64,000 bases of DNA from Pelagerythrobacter rhizovicinus (GTDB taxonomy: Bacteria > Pseudomonadota > Alphaproteobacteria > Sphingomonadales > Sphingomonadaceae). This document shows positions 55,104 to 63,063 of the stretch, in pieces; within the stretch, counting starts at the first letter, position 1; each line of letters starts with the position of its first letter. Under the pieces are notes generated by a model, which saw only the letters and a program-made list of their open reading frames with translations, was not told the DNA's origin and did no database searches. The stretch lies in contig NZ_SDPV01000002.1 in the NCBI RefSeq assembly GCF_004135625.1, forward strand, positions 744,001 through 808,000. Reading direction: 5' to 3'. The position numbers and the translations under genes were made by a program.

Positions 55104-55655
55104 ATGAAGCGCTATCCGCCCCCTCCGCCGACCCCCGAGCCGGTCACCGAGTCGGCCAGCGAGCCGCGGCCAACCCGCCGCCGCATCCCCGCTTTCCATC
55201 CCGTGCCCGTCGGCCCGCGCCGCGACGGCTGGGTGCCCGAGCGGCAGGCGGCCTTCATCGGCTTCCTCGCCCAGACGCGCTCGGTTTGCGCCGCCGCGCG
55301 CGCGGTCGGCATGGGGCGGGAGAGCGCCTACCGCCTGCGCAAGCGGCCGGGCGCGGCGGGCTTCGCGGCGGCGTGGGACGCGGCGCTGGGAAAGTCACAC
55401 GCGCCTGTGGACTTGGCTTCGGCGAAGTCCACAGGGCTGGCTGCCGGCTACCGCGCGGAGGAGGGGCTGATCCAGATCGTCATGGACCGCGGGCGCTATG
55501 CCGGAACCCATTGGAAAAACGACAACAATGCGCTGCTCCAGCACCTCGCGCGGCTGGACCGGGCGGGGCGCCGGGTCTCCGATTCCGGCGCAAGTTTACA
55601 CCGCGTAAAACCCGGCGGAGCGTCAACGGCCAGGCGACACTTTGCCCGCGCTTGA
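55104..55655 (+). CDS. Helix-turn-helix protein of sphingomonad type with in-frame palindrome
   Basis: 183 residues. A Pro-rich N-terminus (about 1-45) is followed by RDGWVPERQAAFIGFLAQTRSVCAAARAVGMGRESAYRLRKR, a helix-turn-helix like those of transposase/terminase small-subunit proteins. Residues about 100-111 (APVDLASAKSTG) are encoded by a palindrome that looks inserted. The C-terminal part GLIQIVMDRGRYAGTHWKNDNNALLQHLAR is common to related hypothetical proteins. A DNA-binding regulator is likely, but the target is unknown. Confidence 0.65.
   Translation: MKRYPPPPPTPEPVTESASEPRPTRRRIPAFHPVPVGPRRDGWVPERQAAFIGFLAQTRSVCAAARAVGMGRESAYRLRKRPGAAGFAAAWDAALGKSHAPVDLASAKSTGLAAGYRAEEGLIQIVMDRGRYAGTHWKNDNNALLQHLARLDRAGRRVSDSGASLHRVKPGGASTARRHFARA
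55404..55435. repeat. Palindromic element inside the HTH gene
   Basis: CCTGTGGACTT (55404-55414) and AAGTCCACAGG (55425-55435) pair perfectly around a 10-base GC-rich loop, in frame with the surrounding gene. It resembles dispersed coding palindromes such as the RPE class of Rickettsia. Confidence 0.65.
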
Positions 55656-55718
55656 TCGCACCGCCGCCGCCCCCATCTTGCGGGGATACCAGGATAGAGA
55701 GAGAGGACCGATCCACCG

Positions 55719-56012
55719 ATGCGCACCGAAGCCGAAGTCGCCGCCATGTCGTGCCCCGTCTGCCGCGTTCCGCTCGCCATGAGCGACCGGCAGGGGATCG
55801 AGATCGACTACTGCCCGCAGTGCCGCGGCGTCTGGCTCGACCGCGGGGAGCTCGACAAGATCGTCGAGCGCAGCGCGCCCCAGGCCGCCCCGCAGCGCCC
55901 CGCGCCGGACTACGCGCGCCACGGCGGCCAGGCGCATTCGGGCTACGGCCACGGCCATCACGGCAAGCCCTACAAGCGGCGCAAGAGCTGGCTCGCGGAG
56001 ATCTTCGACTGA
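55719..56012 (+). CDS. Zinc-ribbon (zf-TFIIB-like) protein
   Basis: 97 residues. The pattern CPVCRVPLAMS, then CPQCRGVWLDRGELDKI gives two CxxC pairs of a zf-TFIIB-type zinc ribbon. The C-terminal part is His/Gly-rich (GGQAHSGYGHGHHGKPYKRRK) and could bind metal or nucleic acid. AGAGAGGA lies about ten to twenty bases before the ATG. Function unknown. Confidence 0.8.
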   Translation: MRTEAEVAAMSCPVCRVPLAMSDRQGIEIDYCPQCRGVWLDRGELDKIVERSAPQAAPQRPAPDYARHGGQAHSGYGHGHHGKPYKRRKSWLAEIFD

Positions 56013-56077
56013 GCTGGGGCGCGGCACGCGCGATTTGTCAGTGACCGGCGGCGGTGCTATTGGTTACAGGAGAAACT

Positions 56078-57016
56078 ATGGCCACGATCGCACCCCAGGA
56101 ACAGGACTTCACGGCTCTCCCCGAGATGCCGGCGGACGTCTTCACCGCCCCGCTCAAGAAGCCGGCCCACGTCGGCGACGACTGGCTGGAGCCGAAGCAG
56201 ACCGACTATACGGCCGAGGACGATGCGATCTGGAACGATCTCTTCGCCCGGCAGATGGGCGTGCTGCCCGGCCGCGCGGCGAGCGCCTTCATGGAGGGGC
56301 TGGAGAAGCTCGACCTCGGGCAGGGCGGCGTGCCCGAGTTCGGGCGGCTGTCGGAGGATCTCGGCAAGCTGACCGGGTGGAGCGTCGTGCCCGTGCCGAT
56401 GCTGATCCCGGACCACGTGTTCTTCTGGCATCTCGCCAACCGCCGCTTCCCCGCGGGCAACTTCATCCGCACCCGCGAGACGTTCGACTACATCCAGGAA
56501 CCCGATGTGTTCCACGACGTGTTCGGCCACGTCCCGATGCTGACCGACCCGGTCTACGCCGACTACATGCAGGAATACGGCAAGGCCGGCTGGAAAGCGA
56601 TGCGCTACAACCGCCTGAAGGCGCTCGGCGCGCTCTATTGGTACACGGTCGAGTTCGGGCTGATGCTCGAACGCGGCGAAGTGCGGGCCTACGGCGCCGG
56701 CATCCTCTCGGGTCCGACCGAAGCGGTCTTCGCGGTCGAGGGGAAGAGCCCCAACCGGATCATGCTCAACGTCGACCGGGTCATGCGCACCGACTACGTG
56801 ATCAGCGACCTGCAGCCGACCTATTTCGTGATCGAGAGCTTCGAGGATCTCTACCGCCAGACGGTGGAGCGCGATTTCGACCGCCTCTACCGCAGCCTGC
56901 CGCCCGCCTTCACCTACGCCAACTCGGCCGTCATCGATGTCGACAACGTGATCCACCGCGGCACCCAGGAATACCTGCTGCGCGGCGGCCGCGGGAGCGG
57001 GGCGGCGCCCGTCTGA
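56078..57016 (+). CDS. phhA: Phenylalanine-4-hydroxylase
   Basis: 312 residues from ATG 56078, five bases after AGGAGAA. Aromatic amino acid hydroxylase with iron ligands H146 and H151 in FHDVFGHVPML and E192 in YWYTVEFGL, the spacing (5 and 41) found in bacterial enzymes. It converts phenylalanine to tyrosine with tetrahydrobiopterin or a related pterin and O2. The N-terminal extension before the catalytic domain is about 35 residues longer than in Chromobacterium. No pterin carbinolamine dehydratase gene (phhB) is adjacent. Confidence 0.94.
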   Translation: MATIAPQEQDFTALPEMPADVFTAPLKKPAHVGDDWLEPKQTDYTAEDDAIWNDLFARQMGVLPGRAASAFMEGLEKLDLGQGGVPEFGRLSEDLGKLTGWSVVPVPMLIPDHVFFWHLANRRFPAGNFIRTRETFDYIQEPDVFHDVFGHVPMLTDPVYADYMQEYGKAGWKAMRYNRLKALGALYWYTVEFGLMLERGEVRAYGAGILSGPTEAVFAVEGKSPNRIMLNVDRVMRTDYVISDLQPTYFVIESFEDLYRQTVERDFDRLYRSLPPAFTYANSAVIDVDNVIHRGTQEYLLRGGRGSGAAPV

Positions 57017-57025
57017 GCGGCGGCA

Positions 57026-57064
57026 AAAGAAAAGCCGGCCCGGGCTGACCCGGACCGGCTCTCC
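57026..57064. terminator. Bidirectional terminator between phhA and a small lipoprotein gene
   Basis: AGCCGG followed by CCCGGG (57033-57044) pairs with CCCGG-ACCGGCT (57049-57060) around CTGA. On the minus strand the stem is followed by TTTTCTTTTG (57034-57025), a proper T tract. Confidence 0.75.
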
Positions 57065-57085
57065 TGAACTCGAGAAGCGAAGAGC

Positions 57086-57367
57086 TTACTCGGCCGGCGG
57101 GGTCGCAGCAGCGTCGCCCTCGGCAGCGGCTTCGGCCTGATCTTCCATCGCGTCCGCCTGATCTTCGGCCGTGTCGGTCATCGCATCGGCTTCGGCATCG
57201 GTGATCTGGCCGGCGTCGTCCATCGCTTCGGCCTGCTCGTTCACCATCTCGGCGTTCTGCTCGCCGGCATCCTCGGCCGCGTTCTCCTGCGCGCTGTCGC
57301 AGGCCGCGAGGCTGAGGCCCATGGCGGCAACCGAGGCAACCATCGCGCTCTTGAAAATGCTCTTCAT
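57086..57367 (-). CDS. Acidic small lipoprotein
   Basis: 93 residues. The signal ends GLSLAAC (Cys about residue 23); the mature 70 residues are Ala/Asp/Glu/Gln-rich with repeated EDQADAME-like units and no hydrophobic core, so it is probably extended or disordered. The family has no known function. Terminates at the stem between it and phhA. Confidence 0.7.
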   Translation of the reverse strand: MKSIFKSAMVASVAAMGLSLAACDSAQENAAEDAGEQNAEMVNEQAEAMDDAGQITDAEADAMTDTAEDQADAMEDQAEAAAEGDAAATPPAE

Positions 57368-57436
57368 CTCAGTCTTTCCCCTTAGCTGTTGGGTGGGCCG
57401 ACCTGTACACGCATGTCGGCCGAGCGTGAATAGCGT

Positions 57437-57700
57437 TTACCTGTCACGCCCGTCGAGCCGGTTTCGAAACAGGGCGAGGACGCCGAGCAGGACCAGCGCG
57501 CCGACGGCACCGACGAGGAGCGAGATCGCGCTGATGCCCGACAGCACCGAACCACGGTTGCCGATCACGCCGCCGATCACGGCGCCGACGCTCCCTGCAG
57601 CCACGTTGGCCATGATGCCGCGCCCCTCCTCGATGCGCAGCACGATCGCTGCGAGCCAGCCGAGAAGCGCGCCACCCGCAAGAAAAATGATCAAACCCAT
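57437..57700 (-). CDS. GlsB/YeaQ/YmgE family stress-associated membrane protein
   Basis: 87 residues from ATG 57700. Two to three hydrophobic segments with many glycines: LIIFLAGGALLGWLAAIVL, then NVAAGSVGAVIGGVIGN and SLLVGAVGALVLLG. This is the transglycosylase-associated protein (Tag) family of small stress-induced membrane proteins (YmgE, YeaQ, GlsB). Function unknown. A near-match to an EcfG promoter lies upstream, in keeping with a stress role. Confidence 0.8.
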   Translation of the reverse strand: MGLIIFLAGGALLGWLAAIVLRIEEGRGIMANVAAGSVGAVIGGVIGNRGSVLSGISAISLLVGAVGALVLLGVLALFRNRLDGRDR

Positions 57701-57734
57701 CGTGTTAACGTCTGCGAACCTTCCTGCCCGATAC

Positions 57735-57760
57735 AACCCGGGGTGATCGCGAAACGTTCC
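57735..57760 (-). promoter_or_regulatory. Near-consensus EcfG promoter of the GlsB-like gene
   Basis: Minus-strand GGAAC (57760-57756), 17 bases, GGTT (57738-57735); the -10 differs from CGTT by one base. It lies 35 bases before the ATG. Confidence 0.4.
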
Positions 57761-57819
57761 AGCCGTTGCGGCGGCTCGATCCGGATCGTTGCACGCGGGC
57801 AACGATCCGGCGGAGTGGA

Positions 57820-58629
57820 TCAACCCAGGGCGAGCCACGCGATCGCGCCCGTGCCGAGCACGATGCGATACCAGGCGAACGGCGCGAAGCCGTGGCGGCT
57901 GACGTAGGCGACGAACGCCCGGATCACGACCAGCGCGACCACGAATGCGGCGACGAAGCCCAGCGCGATCTCACCCCAGCCGACCGTCGCCTCGCCCGCC
58001 AGCAGCGCGGGCTCGTCGAGGATCTTGACCGTCGCCGCGCCCAGCATCGTCGGAACCGCGAGGAAGAACGAGAACTCGGCCGCCGTCTTGCGGCCCACGC
58101 CCATGGCCAGCGCGCCGAGAATGGTCGCCGCCGATCGGCTCGTGCCCGGGATCATCGCCAGACACTGGGCGAAGCCGACCGCGATCGCCGTCTTCCACGA
58201 CAGCCCGGACACGCCCACGTCCTCCCGCACCGGGATCGTCTTCTCGAGCACGAGGATCGCGACGCCGCCGATCACCAGGGCCACGGCCACCACCATTGGT
58301 GTGCCGAGCATGACGTCGATCGCATCCTTCGCCAGCAAGCCGATTACCGCCGCGGGGAGGAAGCCGAGCAGGATGTTGCGCACGAAGCGCAGCGCCTCCG
58401 GCTCGCGCCGCAGAAAGCCGAGGCCCATCGTCCAGAACGTCTTCCAGTACGTCACCACGACCGCGAGGATTGCGCCGAGCTGGATGATGATGTTGAACTG
58501 CCGCCACTGCGCCGGGTCGTAGCCGAAGAAGGCCTGCGCGAGGATCAGGTGGCCGGTCGAGGAGACGGGGAGGAACTCGGTCAGTCCTTCGAGGATGCCG
58601 AGCAGGATTGCGGTCAGGGTAAGGCTCAT
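57820..58629 (-). CDS. uppP: Undecaprenyl-diphosphatase UppP/BacA
   Basis: 269 residues, polytopic inner-membrane protein. The two signatures are EGLTEFLPVSSTGHLILA at the N-terminus and MIPGTSRSAATILGALA near the middle, whose Ser/Arg and Glu residues form the active site. It dephosphorylates undecaprenyl pyrophosphate to recycle the lipid carrier of peptidoglycan synthesis and confers bacitracin resistance when overexpressed. It is followed by the GlsB-like gene on the same strand. Confidence 0.94.
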   Translation of the reverse strand: MSLTLTAILLGILEGLTEFLPVSSTGHLILAQAFFGYDPAQWRQFNIIIQLGAILAVVVTYWKTFWTMGLGFLRREPEALRFVRNILLGFLPAAVIGLLAKDAIDVMLGTPMVVAVALVIGGVAILVLEKTIPVREDVGVSGLSWKTAIAVGFAQCLAMIPGTSRSAATILGALAMGVGRKTAAEFSFFLAVPTMLGAATVKILDEPALLAGEATVGWGEIALGFVAAFVVALVVIRAFVAYVSRHGFAPFAWYRIVLGTGAIAWLALG

Positions 58630-58688
58630 CGGGCCCGGGTCATGGCGATGGCGCGCGGCGTGTCAAACGCAAATCGGCCGTCGCGCAC

Positions 58689-58719
58689 AAAAAAGCCCCC
58701 GGCCACTGGGGCCGGGGGC
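58689..58719 (-). terminator. Terminator of the M13 peptidase gene
   Basis: GCCCCCGGCC (58695-58704) and GGCCGGGGGC (58710-58719) form a perfect 10-bp stem with a five-base loop; on the minus strand it is followed by TTTTTT (58694-58689). Confidence 0.9.
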
Positions 58720-58745
58720 GATTCCTGGTGACGCCGATGGCGTCT

Positions 58746-60896
58746 TTACCAGATGTGCACGCGCTCCTCGGGCGGCAGGTAGAGCGCATCGTCGGGGGTC
58801 ACATTGAACGCCTCGTACCATGCGTCCATCTGCCGCACCGCGCCGTTGGTGCGATACTGCTCGGGACTGTGCGGATCGGTCCGCAGCCGCTGGCGCGCCG
58901 CATCCTCGCGCTGCTGCGAGCGCCAGACCTGCGCCCAGGCGAGGAAGAAGCGCTGGTCGCCGGTCAAGCCGTCGATCACCGGCGCTTCCTTGCCGTTCAG
59001 CGAGAGCTTGTAGGCACGGTAGGCGAGGCTGAGGCCGCCCACGTCGCCGATGTTCTCGCCCAGCGTCAGACGGCCGTTGACGCAGGTCGTGCCGTCGTCG
59101 AGCGGGCAGAACGCGCCGTACTGCTCCACGAGCGCGTTGCCGAGCTTGTCGAACGCGGCACGATCCGCCTCGGTCCACCAGTTGCGCAACATGCCCGTCC
59201 CGTCGGACTTGGAGCCCTGATCGTCGAAGCCGTGGCCCATCTCGTGCCCGATCACCGCGCCGATGCCGCCGTAGTTGACCGCAGGATCGGCCGAGACGTT
59301 GTAGAACGGCGGCTGCAGGATCGCGGCCGGGAACACGATCTCGTTCTTGGTGGGGTTGTAGTAGGCATTCACCGTCTGCGGCAGCATGCCCCATTCGGTG
59401 CGGTCGATCGGGCCGCCCAGCTTGGAGACCATGTCGTTCCACTGCCATTCGGCCGCGGCCATGCGGTTTGCGAGCGGCGCGCCGGCGCCGATCGCGAGGC
59501 CGGGGTAGGTCTCGAGGTTGTCACGGTAGCCGATCTTGGGATCGAAGCTTTCGAGCTTGGCGACGGCTTCCTTCTTGGTCTCCGCGCTCATCCAGTCGTT
59601 CTCTTCGATGCTGATCGCCAGCGCCTTGCGCAGGTTGACGACCAGATCTTCCATCGCCGCCTTGTTCTCCGGCGGGAAGTAGCGCTCGACGTAGGAGGCG
59701 CCGACGAGTTCGCCGAGCAGGTTCTCGGTCTCTGCAGTCGCCCGCTTCCAGCGCGCGCGCTGCTCGGGGGTGCCGGTCAGCGTCTTGCCGTAGAAAGCGA
59801 AGTTCGCCTCATCGATCGCGCTGGGCAGGACGGCCGCGTTACCCGAGAGGAACTCCTTGACCGTCCAGGCCTGCAGCACCTCGACCGGCGTGGCGGCAAG
59901 CATGGCCAGCATCGCGGGCGTGCCGCCGCCGATCTTGGCAAGCGTGTCTTCGGTCAGGCCAAGTGCAGCCGCTTCCTGGTCGGTCGGCGGAAGGTCGTAG
60001 ACGACGAACCGGTCGGTTTCGCCGAAACCGCTCGCCTGAAGCATCGGGGCGAGCGGAAATTCGCCGGCGAGTTCACCCAGCTCGGCGGGGGTCACGGCGT
60101 TGTAGGTCAGGTCGCGGTTGCGGCGCGTCGCGCGATCCCAGGCGACGTTGCGGGCGATCGTATCCTCCAGAGCATAGACTTGCTGCGCCGTCCCCGCGGG
60201 ATCGGTATAGCCGGCCTGCTGGAACAGGAAGGCAAGGTATTCGCGGTACTTGGCCTGGATCTCGCGGCCCTTCTCGGTCTCGTCGAGATAATAGTCGCGG
60301 TCGGGCAGGCCGAGGCCGCCGGAGGCGACGTAGACCGAATAACGCGTCGGTTCCTTGGCATCGACCGTCACGAACCCGCCGACGGGGGAGGAGTAGCCGG
60401 GGGTGCCCCACAGCGTCGCCAGCTCCGCCAAAGTCGCAGCATTCTCGATCCGGTCGAGGTAAGGCTTTGCAGGAGCGAGGCCGGCGGCATCGATCGCGGC
60501 GGTATCGAGGAAGGCGTTGTACGCATCGACGATGCGCTTCTCGTCGGCCGAGAGGCTCGCCGGGTCCTTCGCCACCAGTTCGTCGACCAGCGTCTTCACG
60601 TCGCTGGTCGATTTCTCGCGCAGCAGGTTGAACGCGCCGAAGCGCGAGAACTCGGGCGGCAGCGGGTTGGCTTCGAGCCACTTCTCGTTCGCGTAGGCGA
60701 AGAAGTCGTCACCCGGATCGATCGTATTGTCGAGGTAAGCGGGATCGAAGCCCCATTCGCCGAAGCTCATCGTCGGCAGCGGGGTTTCCTCCGCCTTCGC
60801 GGCAGGCGCCGCAGCGCCGGCATCCTGCGCCAGCGCCGGAACGGAAAGGGTCAGGGCGAGAGCGCTGGCCCCCGCGGCGAGCATGGTGCGGATCAT
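58746..60896 (-). CDS. pepO: M13-family zinc metallopeptidase (PepO/neprilysin-like)
   Basis: 716 residues with a signal peptide (cleavage near PALAQ). The zinc motif HEMGH is at H551/E552/H555 (VIGHEMGHGFDD) and the third ligand lies in GENIGDVGGLS. The family-specific NAYYNPTKNEIVFPAAILQPPFY precedes it and VNGRLTLGEN follows. The C-terminal VRTDPHSPEQYRTNG and PEERVHIW are also typical. It is an exported oligopeptidase of the periplasm. Terminated by a strong stem-loop. Confidence 0.93.
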   Translation of the reverse strand: MIRTMLAAGASALALTLSVPALAQDAGAAAPAAKAEETPLPTMSFGEWGFDPAYLDNTIDPGDDFFAYANEKWLEANPLPPEFSRFGAFNLLREKSTSDVKTLVDELVAKDPASLSADEKRIVDAYNAFLDTAAIDAAGLAPAKPYLDRIENAATLAELATLWGTPGYSSPVGGFVTVDAKEPTRYSVYVASGGLGLPDRDYYLDETEKGREIQAKYREYLAFLFQQAGYTDPAGTAQQVYALEDTIARNVAWDRATRRNRDLTYNAVTPAELGELAGEFPLAPMLQASGFGETDRFVVYDLPPTDQEAAALGLTEDTLAKIGGGTPAMLAMLAATPVEVLQAWTVKEFLSGNAAVLPSAIDEANFAFYGKTLTGTPEQRARWKRATAETENLLGELVGASYVERYFPPENKAAMEDLVVNLRKALAISIEENDWMSAETKKEAVAKLESFDPKIGYRDNLETYPGLAIGAGAPLANRMAAAEWQWNDMVSKLGGPIDRTEWGMLPQTVNAYYNPTKNEIVFPAAILQPPFYNVSADPAVNYGGIGAVIGHEMGHGFDDQGSKSDGTGMLRNWWTEADRAAFDKLGNALVEQYGAFCPLDDGTTCVNGRLTLGENIGDVGGLSLAYRAYKLSLNGKEAPVIDGLTGDQRFFLAWAQVWRSQQREDAARQRLRTDPHSPEQYRTNGAVRQMDAWYEAFNVTPDDALYLPPEERVHIW

Positions 60897-61057
60897 GTCG
60901 GAATACTCCCGGAAATTTCAGTCAGCCCCAAGGATGCGGAGATCCTCTGGCCCCAGCATAGGCCACGGCGCCCCCGGCGCGTCGCCGTTCGTCGGTTTCA
61001 GTTGCAACTTCATAGATTGCCGCGGCTGTGCCCCGGCTGAACACGTGGGCCGCGGGT

Positions 61058-62896
61058 TCACGCAGCTTCGCTAGGTGCGAACTGAAGCGCGGCGAGTCGG
61101 CTGTAGAGCCCGCCCGCCTCGGTCAATTGGGCATGCGTGCCCTGCTCGACAATCCGTCCTTCGTCCATCACCACGATCCGGTCGGCCGCGCGCACGGTGG
61201 CGAGGCGGTGGGCGATCACGAGCGTCGTGCGCTCCGTCATCAGGCGGTCGAGCGCCTGCTGCACGAGTCGCTCGCTCTCCGCGTCGAGCGCGCTGGTCGC
61301 CTCGTCGAGCAGCAGGATCGGCGCGTCGCGCAGCAGCGCGCGGGCGATGGCGAGGCGCTGCTGCTGCCCGCCCGAAAGCCGCGTGCCGCTCTCGCCGAGA
61401 TAAGTGTCGAGCCCTTCGGGAAGCTCGCGCAGGAAGCGCTCGGCATTGGCGGCGCGGGCCGCTTCCCAGATGTCCTCGTCGCTCGCGTCCCATGCGCCGT
61501 AGCGCAAGTTGTCGCGGGCGTTGGCGGAGAACAGCACGCCGTCCTGCGGAACGAGGGCGATGCGCTTGCGGATCTCGGCGGGATCGGCGCTGGTGAGCGG
61601 CACGCCGTCGAGCCGGATCGTGCCCGCCTGCGGATCGAAGAACCGCTCGGCGAGTTGGAACACGGTCGACTTGCCCGCGCCCGACGGGCCGACCAGCGCG
61701 ACCGTCTCGCCCGGCTCCACCTCGAGCGTGAACTCCTTGAGCGCGGGGGTTTCGAGCCGCGTCGGATAGCGGAAGGAGACGCCGCGGAAGGAGAGGCTGC
61801 CGCGCGGCGGCTCGGGCAGCGCAAGCGGGCGGGCAGGGGGAGCGATCGCGGGCTGTTCCTCGAGCAGTTCCTCGAGCCGGCTGGCCGCACCCGCGCCGCG
61901 GAGGAGCTCGCCGTAGACTTCCGTCAACGCGCCGAATGCCCCGGCAACCAGAATGCCGGTGATCACGAAGGCGGCAATCGTGCCGCCGCTGATCTCGCCG
62001 CTCGTCACCGCGATCGCGCCGCGCCACATGACCAGGGTGATTGCGCCGAAGACGACGAGGATGATCGTCGCCGTCATCACCGCGCGCAGCAGGATGCGGC
62101 GCTTCGCGGTGGCGAAAGTGCGCTCCACGGCGGCGGCGAAGCGCTCACCTTCACGCCTTTCCTGATTGAACGCCTGGACGATCTTCATCGCCGCGAGCAC
62201 TTCCGCAATCATCGCCCCGACGTCGGCAATCCGGTCCTGGCTCGAGCGCGAAACGTTGCGAATGCGGCGGCCGAAGAACACGATCGGCAGGATCACCACC
62301 GGAATGCCGATCATCAGTCCCACGGTGAGCTGCGGCGCGAGCCAGAAGAGGTAGGCCGTGCCGCCCGCCGCCATCAGCAGGTTGCGCAACGCGACCGAGA
62401 TCGTCGTGCCGACCACCTGCTCGATCAGCGCGGTGTCGGCCGTCATCCGGCTGGCAATCTCCTTCGGGCTGTTCTCCTCGTAGAAGCCGGGCGCGAGGCG
62501 CAGCAGGTTGTTCTGTACTTTCAACCGGATGTCCGCCACGACACGCTCGCCGAGCCAGCTCACGAAGTAGAACCGCAGAGCGGTGCCGATCGCGAGTACG
62601 CCGACGATCACCAACAGGTACTGGAACCAGCGGCCGATGTCGTCCGCCCCGCCCGCGAAGCCGCGGTCGATGATGAGCTTGAACCCGTTGGGGATCGCCA
62701 GCGTCGCCGCCGCGGTAACGAACAGCGCCACCAGCGCCAGGGCCACCCGGCCCGGATAGTTCGCCGCCTCGCGGAAGATCATCGTCAGCGGCCCGAGCGT
62801 GCGCGCGGGCTTCGCCTCCCCCTCGATCGCTGTGCTCCGGCGAAAAAAGCCCCGGCGCGCGGGGCGCGCTTCCGGCTGGGAGGTATCCGCGTCCAT
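61058..62896 (-). CDS. ABC exporter, MsbA-like (fused permease and ATPase)
   Basis: 612 residues from ATG 62896 (the ATG at 62926 adds ten poorly supported residues). Six transmembrane helices at about 48-320 form the type I exporter domain. The ATPase domain has Walker A GPSGAGKST, Q-loop LVPQDGVLFSANARDNLRYG, signature LSGGQQQRLAIARALL, Walker B ILLLDEATSALD and H-loop VIAHRL. Similar proteins export lipid A or drugs; the exact substrate cannot be told. Confidence 0.88.
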   Translation of the reverse strand: MDADTSQPEARPARRGFFRRSTAIEGEAKPARTLGPLTMIFREAANYPGRVALALVALFVTAAATLAIPNGFKLIIDRGFAGGADDIGRWFQYLLVIVGVLAIGTALRFYFVSWLGERVVADIRLKVQNNLLRLAPGFYEENSPKEIASRMTADTALIEQVVGTTISVALRNLLMAAGGTAYLFWLAPQLTVGLMIGIPVVILPIVFFGRRIRNVSRSSQDRIADVGAMIAEVLAAMKIVQAFNQERREGERFAAAVERTFATAKRRILLRAVMTATIILVVFGAITLVMWRGAIAVTSGEISGGTIAAFVITGILVAGAFGALTEVYGELLRGAGAASRLEELLEEQPAIAPPARPLALPEPPRGSLSFRGVSFRYPTRLETPALKEFTLEVEPGETVALVGPSGAGKSTVFQLAERFFDPQAGTIRLDGVPLTSADPAEIRKRIALVPQDGVLFSANARDNLRYGAWDASDEDIWEAARAANAERFLRELPEGLDTYLGESGTRLSGGQQQRLAIARALLRDAPILLLDEATSALDAESERLVQQALDRLMTERTTLVIAHRLATVRAADRIVVMDEGRIVEQGTHAQLTEAGGLYSRLAALQFAPSEAA

Positions 62897-63063
62897 GCCG
62901 GGGCAGGTAGCGATGCGGCGCGGCAAAATCCACCATCAGGCAGGTGCCCGCGGCACTAAATCTTGAATGATGCATTGCACAATGGAACGCGACCCGCCAC
63001 TGTGCACCGCACAAATGATGACGGGAACGCCCGGGAACCGGCGCTCGGCAAGGGACATGTGAC

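Noticed and set aside
58728-61040. 770-codon open frame on the plus strand opposite the M13 peptidase
   Set aside because: Antisense shadow caused by high GC third positions; the translation has no recognisable domain and the minus strand encodes a clear M13 peptidase.
61028-62959. 643-codon plus-strand frame opposite the ABC exporter
   Set aside because: Arg/Glu/His-rich shadow translation; the minus strand has all the ABC motifs.
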